A stretch of DNA of 64,000 nucleotides from Apiotrichum sp. Y4204 (GCA_025531455.1 JAMYHL010000010.1:62001-126000); one strand, 5' to 3'. Positions 25,187-37,539 are shown, numbered from the stretch's first letter. Program-made: numbers and translations. The notes: generated by a model from the letters alone, not told the origin.

Positions 25187-26700
25187 CGCATCGCTTCAGG
25201 CTTCAGGTTTCCAGTTCACGATTGTGCGTCAGAGCGTCAGACACGATCGCTGTTACGCTGATACCCTGGTGCCCCATACGAACCCATGCTCTTGGATCTT
25301 GGATCCATAGCGTATCTCTCCGATTCTTCTACTCATGCTTGCACCGCCTCGCTCAGGCGGCGGACCACTTACTTTCCCGTCGTACCCGCCGACCTGGATA
25401 TTCTTGTTGTCAGGTTGTTGGAGTGTTGTTCAGGTCCGCAAGTACACACCAGAGCTTAGGAACAAACGTCAAACACCACGCAGGGAGGCGCGCACAGTCA
25501 CGTTACCAATGTGTGCGATATGTGCGATGCAATATACATGCATAAGCTACGGTCCCCACCAGGCCATCAGAGATCCAGAGATCCAGATATCAGAGATCGG
25601 AGTACAGAGATCAGCGACCAGCCGCTGCTGCGCCAGCTGATGGCCTGCATCACCATTCACGTTCTGCAGCCTATCATGAAACATGTGAGTGGTCTTGCCT
25701 GTTTCGACAGGATCAGCCCGCTCGGTCAACCAAGCTCGTCATGACGCACACGAATACCGACCAAAGCAGCAACCGGCAGCAGACTCTGTCGTTGTCAGTC
25801 TCGTTGGTCTTACAACACGCCCCTGCAAGCTCTGCAAGGGCTTACCCGAATACAACAGCTCACTGGCGGTGACGACGACCATGATGATGGTTTTTTTGCT
25901 GCCAGCATATTGCCCTTGGGATCCCAAGAGAACGCAAGAAACGCCACCAGCATATAAAATGCCCTTTCGGTGCTTGGCTTCCCAGCCATTGTGCGTTCTG
26001 CCGCGGAGAGGCGGGGGGACGCCAGCCAGTGCTCAGCCCGGCACAGCCAGCACAGCCAGCGCAAGAGCCCCGTGCAGTTGGGTGGCCAAAAGCCTCTTTT
26101 TCTTCGGGTGCTTGGGGAGCCTGGCGGTATACTCTGTGCCTTGGGTCCTGTGCCCCGGGATCCCCGCTGCTGCCGCTGGCCTTCTCCGCCTTCCGCCTAG
26201 AGAGGGCTACGCTTCCCTGAGGGCTTGCCGTAGTCTTTTGGGACCTGCCTTCCCTGCCTTTTCCCTACCCACCTGGTCGCCTTCCTCTCCGGCAGGACTG
26301 GGCATGCAATGGCATTGGCATAGAGCCCCTGCGGTAGGAGGACCTGGTTGCGCAACCCCGCGGCGCCCTGTTCGCCCTGCTCGCCTCGATCAGCCGCTGC
26401 ACAGACCCGAGATGTGCAGATGCCCGGAGGCCCAGAGGCAAGAGGGAAGAATGCAAAGCATCGCCGAGAGCGCCGAGAAGGAAGGAGATACTGGAAGCAG
26501 ACTCCATAAGCTATGGACTGGGTGCAATACATGCTGTACAATAAAAATGCCGAGTCATGGTACCTCGTACGGTGGCGGACTTTGTAAGCTGTCTTGCCCT
26601 CTGCTCTTGTGCATCAAGTGACTAGCTTTTTCATCAACAGAGGCTGTTCAGCTGTCCTCGCTGTCTAGCCGTCTACCCGCGAGCAGTCTTCTGTACCCAC

Positions 26701-27341
26701 ATCGCACACGCCCTCTCACCTCTACAGCCTCTGCCCCGTCTTCCTCTCCTGTTCTTCCTTTCCCCCCCCCCCCGTCTTGACGCACTGTGCATCCCACACA
26801 TGCCTCCATCCATCCACACCACACAGTCTTTCGATCCTATATCTGACTGACCACTGGGCGCCCTCCGTTTTCCCTCCTCCCCTGCCTTCCTGCCTTGCCG
26901 CTTCTGGGCTCTCTCTGGCTCTCTCTTTGCCCCTTCAACCACCACTCTCTCCCTCCCTTACTCCGTCACCTTCCTCCCTTCCCCCTCTTCCCTTTCCCAC
27001 TTCCCCCGCCCCCCTGCCCCCCCCTGCTCTCCTTCTCATCAGGTCATCACAGCCTTTGCCGAGAGGTGCTCTCCCCCGTCCTCTTCCTCACGATACTCTT
27101 AATAAACCCAGTCTGCAGCGCCAACTGCTCAGCACTCCCCGTCCGTTTCCTCATCATCGACTTCAATACCCAGTCCTCCATCAACACTACTTGTCGACCG
27201 TAGTTGTTGGTGTTGAGCAAGTCTCACTCCCCTTCAACCGCCTAACCTTCACCGCGACTGGACAGGTCTCCTTCCACCTTCTTTCCGAACGTCTGTTCGT
27301 ACGACACATTCGCTTCTGACCCCACCGCTGCATCGTTCACC
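26701..27341 (+). promoter_or_regulatory. Pyrimidine-rich promoter and 5' UTR of the glucanase gene
   Basis: The top strand is strongly C/T-biased for about 350 bases and includes a C12 homopolymer at 26762-26773. CT-rich tracts on the coding strand are typical of highly expressed fungal genes near the transcription start. The tract ends about 300 bases before the ATG, which sits in the good context caccATGgc. Confidence 0.6.
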
Positions 27342-29854
27342 ATGGCGGGTGGTTCCAATTACATGGCCGTGCCCAACCCCTCAGGCGAGGCGGATCTTGG
27401 CGCCGACCGCCCGACCTCATACATGAGTGAGGGCTCGATTCTGCACCATGACCAGTTCCTGGGCTCTCAGGATGGCCCCGCACCCTCCATAATGTCGCGC
27501 GACTCGACCTACTCTTCCCTGGCACCTCCTTCTCTCAATGATAACCTCGCCCGCTCCTCATGGGGTAGCAACAAGAACTTTGGCGACGCTGGTGCGCTGC
27601 CTGCTGGTGCTGAAGTGAGTTGTGTGGACTACTTGATGATTGGCTAGCGCTGACCTTTCTGCAGGCTCGCCCTCGTATTCCCTCCACTCTTTCTATGGGC
27701 TACACCAGCCCCTTCCCGGACGACCCAGAGGAGCAAGGTCATATTCAGCCGAACGCTTCCGTTCCGCACTCGGACAAGGAGATGCTTCCTGCGTGGGCTG
27801 GTGGAGCGCCGCCCAAGAAGCGCAAGAGCCGTGCCGTCCTCTGGGCGCTTGTCATCGCCCTCGTTCTCATCTGTCTGGGTGTGGGTCTCGGTGTTGGTCT
27901 TGGTATTGCCAAGCCTTGGGAGAACAAGAATGCCAGCTCCTCAAATGACAAGAGCAATGCAGACGCAAACAAGGATCACAACAACGACCACAAGCCCGAC
28001 ACGCCTACCAAGACCGACCCAACTGCCTCTGCCTCTGCCAGCCCTTCTGCCACTGCCAAGCCTACATGGGGTGGGCAGGGCTCTACCATTCTCCTCTCGG
28101 ATGGCACCAACATGACCTACGAGAACACGTTCGGTGGCTACTGGGTTTGGGACGAGGCCAACCCTCTGAACAACTCGGCCAAGTGCAACTCGTGGACTCC
28201 CGCTCTTGACGAGGAGTGGGACTGGAACAATAACCAGATCCGCGGTGTCAACCTCGGCGGCTGGCTCAACACCGAACCTTTCATTGCCCCTTACCTTTAC
28301 GAGGAGACTCCTACTGGCCCCGCCGGTACCTCCATCGATGAGTACACCCTTTCTGTCAACTTGGGCGACAAGCTCGAGTCGGTCATGACCAAGCACTACG
28401 AGACATTTATCACGGAGCGCGACTTTGCCGAAATTGCCTCCGCTGGTCTCAACTACATTCGTCTGCCTATTCCTCACTGGGCCATTCAAAAATGGGAGGG
28501 TGAGCCCTACCTCGAGGGTGTCGCTTGGAACTACGTCCTCAAGGCTCTCCAGTGGGCTCGCAAGTACGGTCTTCGCGTCAACCTGGATCTCCACACCGTC
28601 CCCGGATCCCAGAACGGATGGAACCACTCCGGCAAGCTTGGAATGACCAACTTTCTCAACGGCTCCCTCGGCTTGGCCAACGCCCAGCGTGCTCTCGACA
28701 CCATGCGCACCATTACTCAGTTCATCTCCCAGCCCCAGTGGTCTCCTGTCGTTACCATGTTTGGATTCATCAACGAGCCGCAAGGAGCCACCATCGGCCA
28801 GGGTACCCTTGGAGGCTTCAACATGGAGGTTTACAACATGGTTCGTGAGATTACTGGTCTTGGCAACGGCAAGGGACCCATCATCTCCATGCACAATGGT
28901 TTCCTCGGCAACGACCCCTGGTTCAACTTCCTCCGTGGTGCCGACCGTCTGGCCCTCGATATTCACCCGTACCTTGTCTTCGACAACCAGATGGGCGCCA
29001 ACCCCGAGACTTTCAAGTACCGTCCCTGCCAGGAGTGGGCTCCTGGCGCCAACCAGACGTCGATGCAGTTTGGCATCAACAGCGCCGGCGAGTTCTCTGC
29101 TGCCGTCAACGACTGCGGTCTGTTCCTGAACGGCGTTGGTCTCGGTACCCGCTTCGAGGGAACGTACAGCGGTTGGGAGGGCAAGAGGATGGGCAGCTGC
29201 GAGATGTGGGACGACTGGACCTCTTGGGACCAGTCGCTCAAGGACACCCTCGCCACTTACGCCGCTGGTAGCATGGACGCTCTCCAGAACTACTTCTTCT
29301 GGACCTGGAAGATCGGAAACTCGACTGGCAAGAACCCCGAGCCCAACCCGCTCTGGCACTACCGTCTTGGCCTTCGTGAGGGCTGGCTTCCCAAGGACCC
29401 TCGTACGGTTGTTGGGACCTGCGTCAGGGAGGGTGGTGTTCAATCCAACCCCTTCTACACGATGGCCCAGCCCTGGATGACTGGTGGCGCCGGTGCGGGT
29501 GAGAGTGTGCAGACCCAGAGCTACCAGTGGCCTCCTACCACGATCGGCACTGGCGGCAATGCGGTTAGCGACATGGGCCGCCTGTATCAGTACACGCAGA
29601 CCGCCAACCCGGTCACCCTTCCGGGTCCTACTTACACCGCCCCTGGTGCCCAGAAGGCATTCGACTTTGGCAACGGTTGGGCAAACGCCAACGACAACCG
29701 CAAGGCTTACGCTCCCGTCGGGGGATGCCAGTACCCTGATGAATACACAGCAGCCGCCAGCCCCATCCCTGGCAACGCCTGTGGAGCTGGCCTCGTTCAG
29801 CCCTCGCGTCGCTCACTGGTGGAGCGCAACCCGGCACCAACCCCCGCCGCCTAA
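27342..29854 (+). CDS. Membrane-anchored exo-beta-1,3-glucanase (GH5 family, ExgD-like)
   Basis: Two exons (27342-27614, 27665-29854) encode 820 aa. A long cytosolic N-terminus precedes a type II membrane helix (about residues 147-173, beginning RAVLWALVIALVLICLG) flanked by KKRKSR. A Ser/Thr/Asp/Lys-rich stalk and the GH5 barrel follow. The barrel has RGVNLGGWLN, YIRLPIPHWA, the acid/base Glu in FINEPQG (near 460) and the nucleophile Glu in AGEFSAAVNDC (near 566). Such enzymes release glucose from the ends of beta-1,3-glucan and remodel the wall from the plasma membrane. Many NxS/T sites are present. The C-terminus is long and not GPI-like. Codon use is strongly biased, which suggests high expression. 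A 500-codon antisense frame here is a by-product of that bias. Confidence 0.94.
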
Positions 29855-30952
29855 GCTCATCTCCAGCATTTTGGGCTCAATGTGTTCGACAAATGGACAC
29901 TGTCGTTATGGACTTTGAATCCTGTCATTCTACCTGTATACCAGTAAAAACATCATCACCACCACACCATCGCAACCTCACCTCCGTAACCAATCCCACA
30001 TTCCGTTCCTTAATCGTCTGCGCATCGTTGAACATACCCTCCTCCCCTTCCATTGCTGCTGTAACCACAAGGCTTGGCACCGCATATGTTTTATATAGTC
30101 TCTTTTCGGCACATGGACACTATGAAGAGAATTCAAAGCCTCCATACGTATGTTTATTGATGCCCTTGCAATGACTGATCAGTGTGGCTGGTGCCACGCA
30201 GGCCCGAACCAACCATAACACAGCATGAGCAATACGTTTGTCAATGTGTGAAGTGGGCAGCTGCCAAGCTCCGCGCCCACCGTTATGCCAAGAAGACAGG
30301 AAAGAGATGATGGGCAAACCGGAGACGCGACCGCGTCGGGATATTCTGCCAGAACAAGATGTGCCGCGTCCCTCACGTTGCTCGATTGCCCAAGGTTCCG
30401 CAGTGAACCTGGGCGCCTGAACAGCCTGACCGCCCGCTGACCGTGGGCTGAGCGCTACAGGCACCCATTCCGCGCGTCGGACATCTCTCCCTGGTGCCCT
30501 GGACAATACCGAGAGACCCCTACGGCGTGCCCCCGCTGTGTAAACTACGGCGGGCACTTGTCCGTTCTCGCAGCAGACTCGCATCATATGTATGTCGAGC
30601 AGGGCGGATATGGCTACGGGATACGGGATGCTTGGGATATGGCGGATCGAGCGGAATGAGCAGAATGGGTGGCGGAATGGACGGAAGGATGCGAGGTGTA
30701 AGAGACTGCTAGGGTCATTCATTGGTCATCGGTCGTGGGACGGAACGGAACTGGAAACTGAGAACTGCGAGCTGGGAACTATGGAAGCGCGAGACACTGA
30801 GCTCATAAGCAAAACGGGCAGGCAGGAGTGTGGCACAAGCAATATCGGGATGAGCTACCATGAACTATACGAGTCGTCTATGAGGAAGTTTGGAGCGGCT
30901 GGAAGTCTCCGGGAGGTGTTGGGGGCAGCGCCGCCTAGGATAACGAGCGAGC
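29855..30952. other. Convergent 3' intergenic region
   Basis: Presumed 3' UTRs of the glucanase and the FAD-protein gene. No coding sequence is recognised. Confidence 0.5.
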
Positions 30953-33109
30953 TCACACGGTGATGCCCTTCCATCCGTTGGCGAGGTCGCGCAGGGTGCG
31001 CTCGAGGCTCCTCCAGCCGCCGAGGCGCGCACTAAAGCCGGCAACAGTGAGGGCGAGGACGATGGGCCACGCCACCCACGGCCAGAGAACACCAGCGCGG
31101 CGGCGGAGAGCCTCCGCAATGTTGATAGCCGCGCGGCCTATGGCGTCTCCGCGGCGCCAGTCGGCATTTGCCTTGGTCTTGATCACCGTGACGGTGTCAG
31201 TGCCATTGCACGTAGTGGTTGCCGTAGTGTTGGTGTCGTTGTTGTGGTCCTCGAACGCGAATGGGGCAATGGCACAGAAGGGGGGAGCAGTTACGAGCGC
31301 CATCGAGCTGCTGAATCCGTCCTCGTGACGTCCGCGGCGGGTCCACGCGCCGACGTACGAGATTCGGCGAGTGTTCTGGATCTCGGGGAGGTGGCGCAGA
31401 CGCGCCGCCGAGGAGGAAATCATGTAGGGCACCTCATACTGCCACCTCGGGGAACTGTCGTCGACTGGCCACGGCGGGTTAAAGGTGACGCGAACTGGGC
31501 CGTACTTGTTCTTGTCCAGGGCCTCTATCGCGTTCATGTCCACCGTGCTGCTCGTCAGTGGGGTCCTAGAAAAGTGGAGACAAGAAACTTACACTGATAT
31601 CTGTTGAGTGCGCCCTGGCGAGGAGGGGTCATAAGCAGGTGGCGCCGGCGTAGTCATGTAGTTGACCGCTGCCGTTAGACTTGAAAGGAGGACCAATAGC
31701 TCACCAGCATCGCCAACTACACCCTTGTCGTCCCGGTGAACTTCACTCTCGATCCGCATCCACTCCATGCAGGTCAACACTTTGCGCTCAATATCCGAGA
31801 CCCAACCGCCACGCTCCAGCATCGACAAGGTAACATGAGCGGGTGTGCTAAGCTGTCAGCTCGCTCTGCGGTTGACACGCTCTGTGGTCGCCACTCACGC
31901 TAGAATCACATGGTCATAGATGTGCTCGGCACCAGACGCTTCAACAAGCTTGACGCCGTACTCGAGGCTCGAGATGGAAACGATAGAGGTGTTGAGGTGG
32001 AGGTTCTCTGGCGGCACAATCGAGGTGATCTGGTCGGTGTATGTCTTCCTATTCTGTGTCAGTTATTCACTCTATATGGTTCTCAGGTTGTCAACTCACG
32101 CGCCGCCCTCCACACTCAAGAAGCGCAGGTGCTTCGAGCTCTGCAGCATGGCGTTATCGGCGAGTGCCGCTATAACCATCTTGGCCGGAAGGTTGAGAGC
32201 GGTGTGGTCATCCGGGACGAGCCAAATGAGGGAGATAAGCGGCTGAGGATGTCAGTATGGGCGCAGAGAAGATGATAGGCGTGAGAAGCACAGGGTTCCA
32301 CTGAGGAACACGGGCAACTTACAAGGAGGTAGTCATTGAAGAATGCGCGGGAGTACCCTTCACGCGCGAGCCACTGCGCGAGCGAGATCTGCTCGTCGTC
32401 GTCGTTGCCCTCGAGGAGGAGGTCGAGAGCGAAGTAGTTGAAGCGGAGTGTGTCGAAGGAAGTGCGCCACCCGCGAGGATTCAGGCTGGGGTGTCAGCTG
32501 TGGTCAAAGGATGCAGGGCACGCCGGAAATCAGTCCCGTCCTGGACAGTGGAGTGGGAACGCGGCCAGGGTTGCCCAACTAAGTACCCACAGCTTGGTGA
32601 GACCGGACAGCGTACCGCCCCCGTTCGTCGACCACTGGTATCTTCCATCGCGGGAAACAGAGAGGGAGCGCTCGGCGCGCACGAGAGGAACACCAAGGAG
32701 CTTGAGGAAGCGGAGGAAGTTCGGCGACGAGGAGGGGTTGAACGACATCTGGCGGGTCAGTACATGTTGAAGAGCTGATTCTCGGTGCTCACAAATCCAC
32801 TGTGGTGTCAGCGCTTGTGAAGACTCGTTGGGCAACGTTGGACTCACGTATCAACAAAGCAGGGGTCCTTGCCGTCGCCTGGAGGTCAGTATCGCAGTAT
32901 TTCCCTTCATGGCTTCCGTAGCGCCAGTCCGAACGTACCGCGGAACTCTACACTGTGCGCGTGTCCGCCGACATAGTCGTTCTTTTCGTATATGTTGACC
33001 TCGTGTTCCGAGTACTGCTTGAGCAGCTGCGGTCAGCAATATCCTGTTATCGACGCACCCAGAGGGCAGAGAGGCCCGACACGCCCGAGCCGACAATAGC
33101 GACGCGCAT
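30953..33109 (-). CDS. FAD-dependent amine-oxidase-like protein (COG2907 type), C-terminal membrane helix
   Basis: Eleven exons (33109-33059, 33026-32939, 32878-32848, 32799-32793, 32748-32591, 32485-32323, 32242-32100, 32048-31899, 31847-31705, 31668-31593, 31565-30953) give 540 aa with every phase consistent. The protein opens with the Rossmann motif VAIVGSGVSGLSA and then GGHAHSVE. The conserved VDTGF is split across three exons: exon 4 is only 7 nt and supplies the last base of the Thr codon plus Gly-Phe. PNFLRFLKLLGVP, VVPPENLHL-type core strands and the diagnostic late YVGAWTRRGRHEDG follow. Bacterial relatives are flavoproteins often linked to cyclopropane-fatty-acid synthase. The substrate here is unknown. 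A tail of about 110 residues unlike the bacterial proteins ends with a probable membrane helix (VLWPWVAWPIVLALTVAGF), so the protein may be tail-anchored. Confidence 0.88.
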
Positions 33110-36100
33110 GGCTTAGTGGGAGCGCGTCCGGTGTATCTAGTTGAGAGATGCAAGTTGATAGTGGCGACAAATTGTCTCGCGTGAACAACAACACCGCAGC
33201 CTTTTATGGGGATGCGCGGGTGAGAGTCGATTGTTGACGTCGTGTGCTGCGCGAGGAATGTCGTATGCTGCGGTCGCTTCTCGCGGTTGCGGTTCCAGTT
33301 GTGGTCGACGCGTCTCGCTCCAATGGTCAGATGATCTGGTGTTGGGCGAATTCAACAACGCGAGATGTGTCCGCTGACGAGCTGCAGTGGGGAGGGGGCT
33401 GGCTTTTTGCGTGACCGATGCGAGTCGCGGTGGGGCAATGTCAGACGGTATGCGAAAGAGAGCGAGACTGCAATGTTCTGGGAACGAGTTGACAGGTTGT
33501 GTTGGGGGGGGTGGGTACCTGTGTGATGGTGGCTGTTCTTTTATTCCCATTACTCATTTTCAAGACATTGCCAGCGAAGAGAGAGGAGCCGCCGGTTATG
33601 GCCCAGACTCGTCCAGGGAAAGCCAAAAGAGCCCCCCATTTCGTGTGGGCGGAGCATTCCGGGCCGTGACGCGGCAGACATTGACAACCATCCAAGACAC
33701 GCCGCGCGTTGTCCCTTCATCCTTTGACCGCGGCGCGTGCATACGCTTCACAAGGCCTCACACTGCCAAGACACAGCCATGGTGCGTCCCACTTCCTCCA
33801 TCGTTCCAAGGATCCAAAACAGAGTTGACACCGACATGCAAAACTTGCTCGATGTCGGCATGTCGGATCAGAGACGGCCGACCGTGCAGCCGCGTGTATC
33901 TTGTGGGGGGACAGAGTTAATGGGGAACAATAGTAATGTGTGCCTCAAGCCGCGCAAGAATGACGTCTGCGGGGTTCCCGCGTTGCTAGCGTCGCCCGCA
34001 TATAAAAACCCCCTACTCACTAAAACCCTGGTACCCTGGTGCCACTCTGGTCTCGTTTCGCAGTTTGTTTTGTGTTGGCACCATTCGAGTAATGTCTGCA
34101 CAATCCCCAACCAGCAATAAGGTGTAACACCTCCAACCTCGATGGCGGAGCGACAAGTCTCTTAGTTGGCTGGACACTCACTTACCTTCCACTACACTTG
34201 CGCTGAGGAGCAACGTACTGAAGAGCGCCCCGCCTCCTTCGACGTCACTGACACTAGTGGCAGCCCCATGCAACTAGCAATCACCGTAGGCTACACAAAA
34301 CGACGGTGCTTATATACTCATTCGCTCCTGACTGGATGCCCCTCCCTGCGTAAGACAGATGATAAGGTATGCTAGGAGCAGAGCGACCTGACCGAGGCTG
34401 GGAGGTATAGGGCGTGGCCAGGACTGTGCATTGCGGGCGCCAGCAGTCACTTGATGGTGCGACAATGATGATACGGGGTCGTGAGGCAACGTGGTGGTTG
34501 TAGCAGGGGTTACGGAGCTACCGATCGGACTGGCAGCCGACAGAAGAAGTGTTCAGAATCACCGAAAGGTTCACCTTGTTCATGGTGATTCAGAGATGGG
34601 CTTCCTATTCCTCACTCACGCCGGAGAGCAAACCAACGAGCGACAGTCGGTGGCCAGACCGATTCGCAACCAAACCACTTCTACCAGTAGTCCTGGCAAC
34701 GTCTAAAGGAGCATCTCTTCTCGTTGAGGAGCTGAATGGGGATTGAAAGATGGTGGACTTGTTTGCTATCGCATCTACAGTACTCTGGTCGCGGCTAGCT
34801 ACAACCTGCAATGGGCGAACTGGATCTGACGCGCAGAGGTGGCTGAGAAGCAAGTCGTGCCCTGTGCAAAACCCTCACGAGTGGCTGCCACACGGGTGCC
34901 ATATGGCGCATGGCAAAGTGGACGCAACGAGGCCACGAGATCACGGGGCATGAGATATGTGATAGCGGTTGGGAGGTTGGGAGAGGAAAGCGCGACGCGT
35001 CGAGAGGCTTTCGTGCCTCATACGAGGACGTGCAGGTCGCAAGGCGTGGACAGCAACGTCTGACAGAATTGCGGCATCTCTGTGATACGACTGTGTCATT
35101 CGAACGGCCGAAGGACGGCGACATTGTGACCTTTCGAGCAATCTCAAGCCGAGTGTCGGGGATCAGAGATCTTGCTCGATCCATTCCGCGGCCAAGTAGC
35201 CCTCCAATCCAATCTGCTGCATTACACCACACGACGACACCCAGTTGCATCCTGCTGACTGAGGCCTGCATTCCAGCCCTTGCGACCGGGCCATCATCCC
35301 TGGCGAGGATGGGGCCACGACGCGTTTTCCTGTTGCGAGATCCAGATGGTTGACTCTCCCCAAGGGCGCTGTCCAATCAGAATGAGCGTATTGCAAATCC
35401 TACGGTGCTTGTTTGCAGCCAGCATTCCGCGATTGTTTATTCGTGCCTGGATGCTGTTTTTGCAGGCAGCGATAGCCGCCCACTAGCGCCCCCCTGTGCC
35501 CCTGCTGCGATCCCAGCGGCGAGGGCCGTAGGCCGTGGTGCCGGCGTGTGGCGCCATCGGTATCGGCAATGCAAGCCAATCCCAGCAGCTGGATTCTCGG
35601 ACGTCGGGCCCGAGCGCTGATTGTGGCACGCTCCGATACAGGGCTTCTTGCTATCTTCGGCTGCGGACTGTATTGTGCATTTGCATTGAACTAGGATCTG
35701 GCCAGAGTGAATGTTCGTCGGCGATGCATGTATTGAACAATTGAACAGAGGATTGCGGTGGTGATTGTGTTGGGTGGAGCTAAGAAGGTCGAGGAATTGA
35801 GGAAGCTGCTAGCTGCAAAAGAAGCCGCCACACTCGTAGCAGAAAAAAGGCAGAAAAAAAAAAATGTCTAAAAAAGGTGACGTACGCGAGCCAGGGGGTA
35901 AAAAAGGTAAAAAGGCAGATTGTCACCGCACGGACCGCGAGCCTGGCTCCGCCCCGTAGAGATCCACTCACTCCCCTCTGCTGATCCGCTGATCCGCTTG
36001 CCCTCCGGCTCGGGGAGTCACAAGCTCCTCTCTCTGGTGTCCAACGTCAGATCCGATTTATAATATTAAATTCCTCACCTTCCACATTTTACTTTCCATA

Positions 36101-36166
36101 CACACTCGTTTCCCATCCTCACCTTCCCTTTCTTTCTTATCTCTCTGATCCAGCTCCTCTTACACA
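33110..36166. other. 3-kb divergent intergenic region, FAD protein / iron transporter
   Basis: No gene is recognised. The longest ATG frames are under 180 codons, lack family features and overlap one another. Toward the right end there is an A-rich strip (35815-35920) with an A11 run and several Lys-codon-like aaaaag blocks. The last 100 bases are C/T-rich and lead into the iron transporter start. Some of this length could be regulatory DNA for iron control, but no specific site is claimed. Confidence 0.45.
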
Positions 36167-37539
36167 ATGGGCAAAGACAACGAGCGCACCCCTCTCCTCA
36201 AGTCTGACGGCTGCTGCGGTGGCAACAAGAGCGGCGGCTGCTGCAAGGGCTCTGGCTCGACCGGCAGCCTCGACCCCAACACTGCCGTCCCCCTCAAGCG
36301 TGGCGACAAGAAGAGCGGCAACGGCGAGACCGTCTGGCCCATCGAGCGCGTCAACTCGCAGTCCTCGATCCGCTCCCACCGCTCCGACGAGCGCCGCCGC
36401 CGCGTTCACGACCTCCTCCAGCACGAGGAGCCCCTCCAGTCCAAGTGTGCGGCCTCGGGCGGCCAGTGCTGTGAGTAACCTCCTTCGCAACCGCGGCCAA
36501 CGTCACGCGGGACGCGTAATCAGCGTGTCACCGCGATGCACTGTACATGTTTGTGTTTGGCGTGTAACGCACAGATCGTGTACATCTGTGCGCATCTTTG
36601 CCAAGCGCTTCCCACGCTGCATACGTCTGCGAGCCGAAGCATATTCCATACCGCCTAACAGAAGCTAACATCACACAGGCAAGGACCTCAAGGGCGACGA
36701 TGAACGCCACCTTATTTCTCCCGAGGTTGTTCGCGATGTGTAAGTTCGGTTGCTGTTGTGCCAATCTGTTCGCGCCATGCTGACGAAGAAGGATCATTGG
36801 TCTCTCCGACGGCCTCACCGTGCCCTTCGCGCTTACTGCCGGTCTCTCCTCGCTCGGTTCGGACATTGTCGTCACTGGTGGTCTTGCCGAGCTTTGTGCC
36901 GGTGCCATCTCGATGGGTCTCGGTGGCTTCCTCGCCTCCCAGGCCGAGCTGGACCACTTCCACTATCTTCGCAAGCAGACCCACGCTCGTGTTCTCCGCT
37001 CCTGCGACGGCGAGATGGAGCGTGAGGTCCATGCCATTCTTGGCCCTCTTGGTGTGAAGGAGGGACTTTCGCGCCTCGTTGCCGAGGACCTCCTCGAGAT
37101 TGAGAACGACGCGTGCCCTGCCATTGAGGGCGTCGAGACGCGTAGCGACATCGAGCACGCTGCCGCGCAGAGCGAGAAGCGCGACCCGAACGTTGGTCTT
37201 ACCGCCTTCCTCCTCAAGTTTGGCGAGGGTATGGAGGAGGTCCCCAAGTCGCGTCTTTGGATCTCGGCCATCACCATCGGCATGTCGTACTTCATTGGCG
37301 GCCTCATTCCCCTTATTCCCTACATGCTCACCGAAGACGCGCTTGTTGGCCTCTTCTGGTCATGCGTGATTACCGGCATTGTTCTGTTCATCTTCGGCGG
37401 CGCCAAGACCTACTTCACTGGTGCGACCGGCGGTGTGGGCGGCTACCTCTACGGCTCGGTCAGCACCATGCTCGTCGGTGGTGTCGCCGCGGCGTCGGCA
37501 TTCGTTCTCGTCAGGTTCCTCGAGGGCGGCGGCGACTAA
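36167..37539 (+). CDS. CCC1: Vacuolar iron/manganese transporter, CCC1/VIT1 family
   Basis: Three exons (36167-36470, 36679-36739, 36792-37539) encode 370 aa. The conserved entry to the transporter domain, VIIGLSDGLTVPFALTAGLSSL, crosses the last junction and confirms the splicing. GGLAELCAGAISMGLGGFLASQAE follows, then a long cytosolic metal-binding helical hairpin, rich in Glu and His, between TM2 and TM3. Three further helices end near the C-terminus. VIT proteins move Fe2+ or Mn2+ into the vacuole by proton antiport. The cytosolic N-terminus holds ERTPLL at residues 6-11, an acidic dileucine signal of the AP-3 vacuolar route. It also has three Cys-Cys pairs (residues 16-17, 25-26 and about 101-102) that could bind metal or be lipidated. 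The localisation signal strengthens a vacuolar assignment. Confidence 0.93.

Larger units (their letters stand above)
20526..26700. other. Gene desert of about 6 kb
   Basis: No open frame here exceeds what chance would give in GC-rich DNA, except a 310-codon frame at 25689-26621. That frame begins with a non-ATG codon and has no family character. I found no splice chain giving a known protein, no transposase or reverse-transcriptase motif and no tRNA. The sequence is unusually rich in short direct repeats, listed separately. Possible contents are long non-coding RNAs, decayed mobile DNA, a very long promoter for the glucanase gene, or part of a centromere. Confidence 0.5.

Noticed and set aside
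25689..26621. A 310-codon plus-strand frame in the gene desert
   Set aside because: It starts with a non-ATG codon, has irregular composition and no recognisable domain, and lies in repeat-rich sequence.
27941..29443. A 500-codon minus-strand frame
   Set aside because: Antisense shadow of the glucanase, produced by strong codon bias. No motif is present.
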